The translations under genes and the position numbers were made by a program. Below the pieces are notes generated by a model. It searched no databases. It was not told where the DNA came from and saw only the letters and a program-made list of their open reading frames with translations. DNA of 10,605 nucleotides from assembly GCA_031546715.1 (NCBI GenBank), contig JAVBKA010000208.1:1-10605 (forward strand), in the 5' to 3' direction. The stretch comes from JAVBKA01 sp031546715. GTDB lineage: Bacteria; Bacillota; Clostridia; Oscillospirales; UBA929. Shown here one piece after another: positions 6,714 to 10,605 of this stretch. The number at the start of each line of letters is the position of its first letter. The first letter of the stretch is position 1.

Positions 6714-8735
6714 ATGTGGGAGCAGTATAGTCATATTATCGGACATATTGAGGTTGACAGCGGCGTAATCGCAAATGTACCCTCTTGGCTGACGCAAAAA
6801 GGGTACAAAAACCCTCTGGTGGTCATGGATATCAACACAAGAGTCGTCGCCGGAGATACGCTATGCCAACTGCTTACAGCTAATCAGATACGCCATGCGG
6901 TGTATTGCTACAGCAATCCTTTTCTGACCTCGGACGAAACTGCAATCGGACAGTTGACAGCGGCTTATCATCCTGATTTTGACGTTTTAATCGCCGTAGG
7001 CTCAGGCACTATTAACGACCTGTGCAAATACGTGTCCTTGAGGGTGAACCGACCATTTGTTGTGGTTGGAACAGCCCCATCAATGGACGGTTATGCGTCC
7101 AAAGGTGCGGCAATGACAATAAACGGCATGAAGGTTACCCCCCAAACCGCGTGCCCCGAAGCCATATTTTGCGATACTGCCATAATGAAAAATGCCCCAA
7201 TGCTGATGATGGCGGCAGGCTTGGGGGATGTGCTGGGTAAATATAACGCCCTTGCCGACTGGAAGCTGTCCCACATTCTCACTGGAGAAAGTATGCCCGA
7301 AAGCATTGTAAAACTGGTTTCCGATGCCATCGAAAAATGCGCAGGAAATGTAGACGGTGTGCTTAATCGTGAGGAAAATGCAATAAAAGATCTCTGCGAA
7401 GGACTGATTTTATCAGGTCTTGCAATGAGCTTATACGGTGATTCCCGTCCCGCCTCAGGAACTGAACACCATATGTCACATTATTGGGAAATGCGGTTTA
7501 TAATTGAGGGCAAAACCCCTGTATTGCATGGCATTAAGGTTGGAATTACAACTATTTGCGCCCTTCGCATGTGGAAAAGCCTGCCCGCGCAGCTTACTGC
7601 ACCAAAAAAAGAAGACCGTGACAAAACTATTAAGCTAGTGACGGAGCTGTACGGCTCATCGTCAGCAGCTCTTGTGGGTGTACCTAATCCCAATTTGAGC
7701 TTTGCTAAAATCACTGAAAACTATGCTCAGATTTTAGATATTGCCAAAAGCTTGCCTGAGCCTGAGTATATTGCAGGTCTGCTAAGTAAGCTCTCCGCAC
7801 CAATAACGCCGGCGTCAATAGCAGTTGATGAGCAGACCTTGAAGGACAGCGTTCTCCTTGCCCGCGAACGCAAAAAGACCTACACATTGTTGCAGCTACT
7901 TGGAGATTTAGGACTTCTCGAGCATTTCAGCGCAGGACTTACGGACTATTTTAGCTCAAAGGCTTTAGTGAAAACCAAACTTTTTGTCCTTGATATGGAC
8001 GGCACTATTTACTTGGGAGATAATCTTTTCGACTATACTAAAAAATGCCTGTCTGCGATTTCCGATTCTGGGCGTGATTATGTCTTTTTTACCAACAATT
8101 CTTCCAAAAGCAAAGCAAAATACCTGTCTAAGCTAGAAAAAATGGGTATACCTGTTACAGCGGAGAAAATGCTGATATCAACAGAGGTTTTGATAAAACA
8201 CCTGATTGAAACGCATCAGGGCGCAAGGCTCTATGTGTCGGGAACAACGGATTTGCTTGACGATTTTAAGCTTGCGGGCTTCGATACTGACAGCATCGAC
8301 CCAGATGTCGTTGTCATCGGATTTGACACATCATTTACATATGAAAAGCTACAAAAAATAACAAAAGCAGTGCAAAACGGCGCAGTAATCTACGGCGTGA
8401 ATACTGACCTCCTGTGCCCAATGCCAGACGGCTACATCCCCGATTGCGGCTCACTGGCGGCGGCAATTACTGCGGCGACAGGCGTAACTATCAAATTTTT
8501 CGGCAAGCCCTCAGTCTATGCCAGAAAGTATATTTCAGAGAAAACAGGCTATCAGGAAAGCGAAATCTGCTTCGTCGGTGACAGACTTTATACCGACATC
8601 GCCATAGCCAACAGCTCAGACGCTGTCAGCGCACTAGTCCTCAGCGGGGAAACAAAGCGTGAGGATATTCGCGGTAGCAAACATGTGGCTGACATTGTGG
8701 CGGAGAGCTTGGAGGAGCTTGTAAGTAAGTTTTAA
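6714..8735 (+). CDS. Fusion protein: AraM/EgsA-like sn-glycerol-1-phosphate dehydrogenase plus NagD/AraL-like HAD phosphatase
   Basis: One unbroken 673-residue frame carries two enzymes. Residues 1 to about 400 resemble NAD(P)-dependent sn-glycerol-1-phosphate dehydrogenase, which interconverts DHAP and glycerol-1-phosphate: nucleotide loop GSGTIND at 96-102, TAPSMDGYAS at 120-129, and likely metal ligands Asp172 (GDVLGKY), a His in EHHMSH (251-256) and His272 (LHGIKVG). Residues from about 420 form a HAD-IIA phosphatase: DMDGT at 427-431 with nucleophile Asp427 and acid/base Asp429, FTNNS at 459-463, Lys598 in FGKPS, and GDRLYTD at 622-628. All four HAD motifs are intact, so both halves should be active. 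In Bacillus subtilis, araL (HAD phosphatase) and araM (G1P dehydrogenase) are neighbouring genes; here they seem joined, in the opposite order. Position after the GlpA/GlpB set supports a role around DHAP. The phosphatase substrate (glycerol-1-phosphate, phosphoglycolate or another sugar phosphate) is not readable. An in-frame GTG at 7968 could give a separate phosphatase. Confidence 0.9.
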   Translation: MWEQYSHIIGHIEVDSGVIANVPSWLTQKGYKNPLVVMDINTRVVAGDTLCQLLTANQIRHAVYCYSNPFLTSDETAIGQLTAAYHPDFDVLIAVGSGTINDLCKYVSLRVNRPFVVVGTAPSMDGYASKGAAMTINGMKVTPQTACPEAIFCDTAIMKNAPMLMMAAGLGDVLGKYNALADWKLSHILTGESMPESIVKLVSDAIEKCAGNVDGVLNREENAIKDLCEGLILSGLAMSLYGDSRPASGTEHHMSHYWEMRFIIEGKTPVLHGIKVGITTICALRMWKSLPAQLTAPKKEDRDKTIKLVTELYGSSSAALVGVPNPNLSFAKITENYAQILDIAKSLPEPEYIAGLLSKLSAPITPASIAVDEQTLKDSVLLARERKKTYTLLQLLGDLGLLEHFSAGLTDYFSSKALVKTKLFVLDMDGTIYLGDNLFDYTKKCLSAISDSGRDYVFFTNNSSKSKAKYLSKLEKMGIPVTAEKMLISTEVLIKHLIETHQGARLYVSGTTDLLDDFKLAGFDTDSIDPDVVVIGFDTSFTYEKLQKITKAVQNGAVIYGVNTDLLCPMPDGYIPDCGSLAAAITAATGVTIKFFGKPSVYARKYISEKTGYQESEICFVGDRLYTDIAIANSSDAVSALVLSGETKREDIRGSKHVADIVAESLEELVSKF

Positions 8736-8826
8736 TATGGAAAACTAGCTAACGAGCGGGCATTTATATAAGCTGCACTAAACGAGGTTCAAAATTAAAT
8801 GACATTATGATTTGGGCGGTGTTGAC
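8736..8826 (+). other. Intergenic gap between operon and metallopeptidase gene
   Basis: These 91 AT-rich bases hold two tiny open frames (ATG at 8799 and 8807, four and seven codons long) that are unlikely to be genes. TATGAT at 8806-8811 resembles a -10 box but has no fitting -35 element, and there is no GC-rich hairpin with a T-tract. Read-through from the operon is therefore possible. Confidence 0.5.
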
Positions 8827-10341
8827 TTGAAAAAAAAGATTGCTATCCCTGTTTTTGTTGTGCTGATGATTACCATAGTTGCTTTATTCATTTTTAGTAG
8901 TACCGAAAAAAAGCCTCCAGATATCGTTGTTTCTGACATTGTATTCGAAGAAGCAATCGCAAAGCTGCAAAAAGACGGTTATGCATATTCAGCAGAGACT
9001 AAAAACGCTACATACCATATCCCCGAGGATATGGATAGAGAAAAGCTAGTACATAACTGTGAAATTTTGATAGAGGTTGCAAAACAGGTTTATAGCATTG
9101 AGGTCAGTCAGCCCGTCATATTTTTTGTCCCTGAGGCAAGTGAAACAAATCTTGATATACGCACCATAAAAGTGACATCTGATAATCTTTCGCTATTTTT
9201 CCAGCATATTGCAGGCGTTGAACTTCCCACTTGGTTTGCTAAAGGTTTAACGTCATATTGGCTCAATTACTATAGCGACGGAAACGAAGCAATAACACAA
9301 AATGATGCACTCCAATTGCTAGAAACACATAAAGATAACGCTCCGCCATTCGGAGATGCTTGGCTCATCCCAAATCTTTTAGAGAACCAGAGTCTTGAAA
9401 ACAGTGTCCAAGTCGCAGAGAGCTTTGTATCGTATATGCAAGAGGAACGTTTATTAAAGCCGTATATCAAATCTTTGTCAGAAAATGAAAGTGACGCACA
9501 ATCTTTGCTTACATCAGCATGGGACAGTTTCGCAGGTTCAAGCTACCCCATAGATTCCACTTATGATTGGAACGGTACTGATTTATTTTCGGTGACTACC
9601 GATAGCGGAATATACACCTTCCATGAAACAAAATGGAAATACAGTGTTGTAAATGATTATATCACATACATCGATAAGACAATTGCTTTTGACAAGCAGT
9701 TTTTTGATGAATACAACGAATTGATTCCAGTAGAAATTTATCATAACGAAAATAAAAACGGCAGGCGAGGTGATGTGACCGCCTTTATTGCGCCAAATAC
9801 AGTACAGCTAATTATACGTGAAGGTGTTGAAGTGGCTCCGATGGCGCATGAAGTGGCACATCTTTTGGCATATCGCACAGGAGTGGTGACATCCAAAACC
9901 CATGCATATTTTATGGAGGGTATCTCTACAGTTTTTGGTTTTCTGTATGAAACAGAGAATCCTGAATATTTGACTAGATATTATACAAATATCTATAATA
10001 ATTATCCTCGATTTGCTGAACTTTACACATTGCATAACGGTATTCCGTTGGCTTCAGATGGTAGGTTCAATTATACTGCATTGTCCGATGCAGAGATTTT
10101 TTGGAGAACAGAAGAAGATCTGAGTTATCTGGTCAACATCCTCGAAGGCGATGTACGAGTTGTGATTCCAGACCTTGACACATACGAAGAAGCCACTTCT
10201 TTTTCACTTTACTTGCTAAACAATTATGGACTAGATAAACTAATGGAGGCATATAGCGACTTTACAGCAATTGAGCAGATTTATAAGAAGTCGTTGGATG
10301 AATTAATTCAAGATTGGAAAGCGTACTTAGGTATTGCATAA
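8827..10341 (+). CDS. Membrane-anchored or exported metallopeptidase-like protein, tandem gluzincin (peptidase MA-like) units
   Basis: I do not recognise a named gene. From TTG 8827 the product has 504 residues, beginning MKKK and then a hydrophobic segment at about 5-22, a signal peptide or N-terminal anchor without a lipobox cysteine, so the rest is probably outside the membrane. The C-terminal half carries zinc motif HEVAH at 341-345 and Glu364 in YFMEGIS, a gluzincin layout. The N-terminal half looks like a decayed copy: FFQHIAG around His127, then LPTWFAKGL, where the usual Glu is Lys139. After each copy comes a similar segment (AESFVSYM and, later, ATSFSLYLLNNYGLDKL, ending DLIQDW-like in DELIQDWKAYL). 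The TTG at 8827 has GGGCGG about 7 bases upstream; TTG 8812 would add five residues but has no binding site. The gene is visibly AT-richer than its left neighbours and unrelated in function. Substrate unknown. Confidence 0.75.
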   Translation: MKKKIAIPVFVVLMITIVALFIFSSTEKKPPDIVVSDIVFEEAIAKLQKDGYAYSAETKNATYHIPEDMDREKLVHNCEILIEVAKQVYSIEVSQPVIFFVPEASETNLDIRTIKVTSDNLSLFFQHIAGVELPTWFAKGLTSYWLNYYSDGNEAITQNDALQLLETHKDNAPPFGDAWLIPNLLENQSLENSVQVAESFVSYMQEERLLKPYIKSLSENESDAQSLLTSAWDSFAGSSYPIDSTYDWNGTDLFSVTTDSGIYTFHETKWKYSVVNDYITYIDKTIAFDKQFFDEYNELIPVEIYHNENKNGRRGDVTAFIAPNTVQLIIREGVEVAPMAHEVAHLLAYRTGVVTSKTHAYFMEGISTVFGFLYETENPEYLTRYYTNIYNNYPRFAELYTLHNGIPLASDGRFNYTALSDAEIFWRTEEDLSYLVNILEGDVRVVIPDLDTYEEATSFSLYLLNNYGLDKLMEAYSDFTAIEQIYKKSLDELIQDWKAYLGIA

Positions 10342-10390
10342 CAATAACTAATCCTCAATTAATAATTTACATTAATACTCGTCAAATCTC

Positions 10391-10451
10391 AGCAGAGATT
10401 GTGCACACCGCGCTTTTAGCGATGTGGTACGTCTCTGCTTTTCGCTTTTTT
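10391..10451 (+). terminator. Long imperfect hairpin with T-tracts, probable Rho-independent terminator
   Basis: AGCAGAGA (10391-10398) pairs perfectly with TCTCTGCT (10432-10439). Pairing continues inward with bulges: 10401-10404 with 10427-10430, 10406-10408 with 10424-10426, and a tip CGCT/AGCG (10411-10414 with 10418-10421) closing a TTT loop. It is followed by TTTT (10439-10442) and TTTTTT (10446-10451). It begins 50 bases after the metallopeptidase stop, and the T-tract side suits only the + strand. The stem is long and bulged for a standard terminator, and the CGC between the T runs is unusual, so a repeat element with terminator activity is an alternative. Confidence 0.6.
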
Positions 10452-10473
10452 GAAGGATTGCACACAAGTACAA

Positions 10474-10497
10474 TGGTGCTTCGCTGGATACGCACCA
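10474..10497 (+). repeat. Short inverted repeat (TGGTGC/GCACCA)
   Basis: A 6-base perfect stem (10474-10479 with 10492-10497) encloses a 12-base loop. It has no T-tract after it. Together with the flanking hairpins it makes the tail of the window rich in secondary structure. Confidence 0.4.
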
Positions 10498-10510
10498 AAA
10501 CCCCGCTAAA

Positions 10511-10554
10511 GGCTTGATTACCTGCAATGTGAACTGTAATATATTTATCAAGCC
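10511..10554 (+). repeat. 8-base inverted repeat (GGCTTGAT/ATCAAGCC)
   Basis: GGCTTGAT at 10511-10518 is matched exactly by ATCAAGCC at 10547-10554 across a 28-base AT-rich loop. It could be the leader structure of a gene beyond the window, an operator, or part of an intergenic repeat. No known riboswitch core is recognisable. Confidence 0.4.
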
Positions 10555-10605
10555 ATTGCTCATAGGGTATCCCAGAAAAATTGCGATAAATAGATGAAAG
10601 GTTTT

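Larger units (their letters stand above)
3..8735 (+). other. Probable operon: purL with glycerol-phosphate redox genes
   Basis: Five genes run in one direction with junctions of -20, -4, -4 and +1 bases and no room for promoters or terminators between them. This is what is seen; co-transcription is inferred. No promoter is visible because the run enters from the left edge, so other purine genes may precede it. No regulator, riboswitch or glpK/glpF gene is present in the window. Confidence 0.75.
10342..10605. other. Non-coding tail of the window
   Basis: No convincing gene on either strand: the short open frames here lack ribosome binding sites and cross all three inverted repeats. The last bases contain ATGAAAGGTTTT from 10594, which could begin a downstream gene, but no ribosome binding site precedes it and the window ends too soon to judge. 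Confidence 0.55.

Noticed and set aside
8728..8746. AGTTTT/AAAACT hairpin at the end of the fusion gene as a terminator
   Set aside because: The 6-base stem is entirely weak apart from one G-C pair and there is no T-tract after it.
8806..8811. TATGAT as the -10 box of a promoter for the peptidase gene
   Set aside because: No -35-like hexamer at 16-18 bases upstream and no extended -10 TG; it also lies too near the start codon for a normal leader.
10372..10563. 63-residue open frame on the minus strand and a 67-residue frame on the plus strand (10314-10517)
   Set aside because: No ribosome binding sites, no recognisable domain, and both read through the hairpins; they look like chance frames across structured non-coding DNA.
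1..10605. CRISPR array, tRNA, insertion sequence or phage genes
   Set aside because: No regularly spaced direct repeats, cloverleaf-like segments, transposase motifs or phage proteins seen on either strand.

Overview
The window looks like a chromosomal segment of a Gram-positive anaerobe of the class Clostridia. The signs are a single-chain PurL of the clostridial/streptococcal type, a GlpA/GlpB/DUF1667 glycerol-phosphate oxidation module, strong GGAGG-type ribosome binding sites and use of TTG and GTG starts. I cannot assign a genus. All genes that I support lie on the + strand.

Positions 3-8735 form one tightly packed gene run: purL, a GlpA-like FAD dehydrogenase with a C-terminal [2Fe-2S] domain, a GlpB-like FAD/NAD oxidoreductase, a small four-cysteine DUF1667 protein, and a two-domain protein joining a glycerol-1-phosphate dehydrogenase (AraM/EgsA type) to a NagD/AraL-type HAD phosphatase. 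The junctions are a 20-base overlap, two 4-base ATGA overlaps and a 1-base gap, so the genes are almost certainly co-transcribed and translationally coupled. The first gene makes a purine precursor. The next four act around dihydroxyacetone phosphate (DHAP): the three-protein dehydrogenase probably oxidises sn-glycerol-3-phosphate to DHAP, and the fusion protein probably interconverts DHAP and sn-glycerol-1-phosphate and carries a phosphatase that could release glycerol or clear a related phosphoester.

After a 91-base gap without a convincing terminator or promoter comes an AT-richer gene (8827-10341) for a membrane-anchored or exported zinc metallopeptidase-like protein. It appears to be a tandem duplication of a gluzincin (peptidase MA-like) unit: the second copy keeps HExxH and the downstream Glu, and the first has lost them. 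It is followed by a long imperfect hairpin with T-tracts (10391-10451), probably its terminator, and then by non-coding DNA with two further inverted repeats to the window end.

The points most worth following are the AraM-AraL type gene fusion, the linkage of purL to glycerol-phosphate redox genes through an unavoidable overlap, and the half-dead duplicated metallopeptidase. I found no CRISPR array, tRNA, rRNA, transposase or phage gene.
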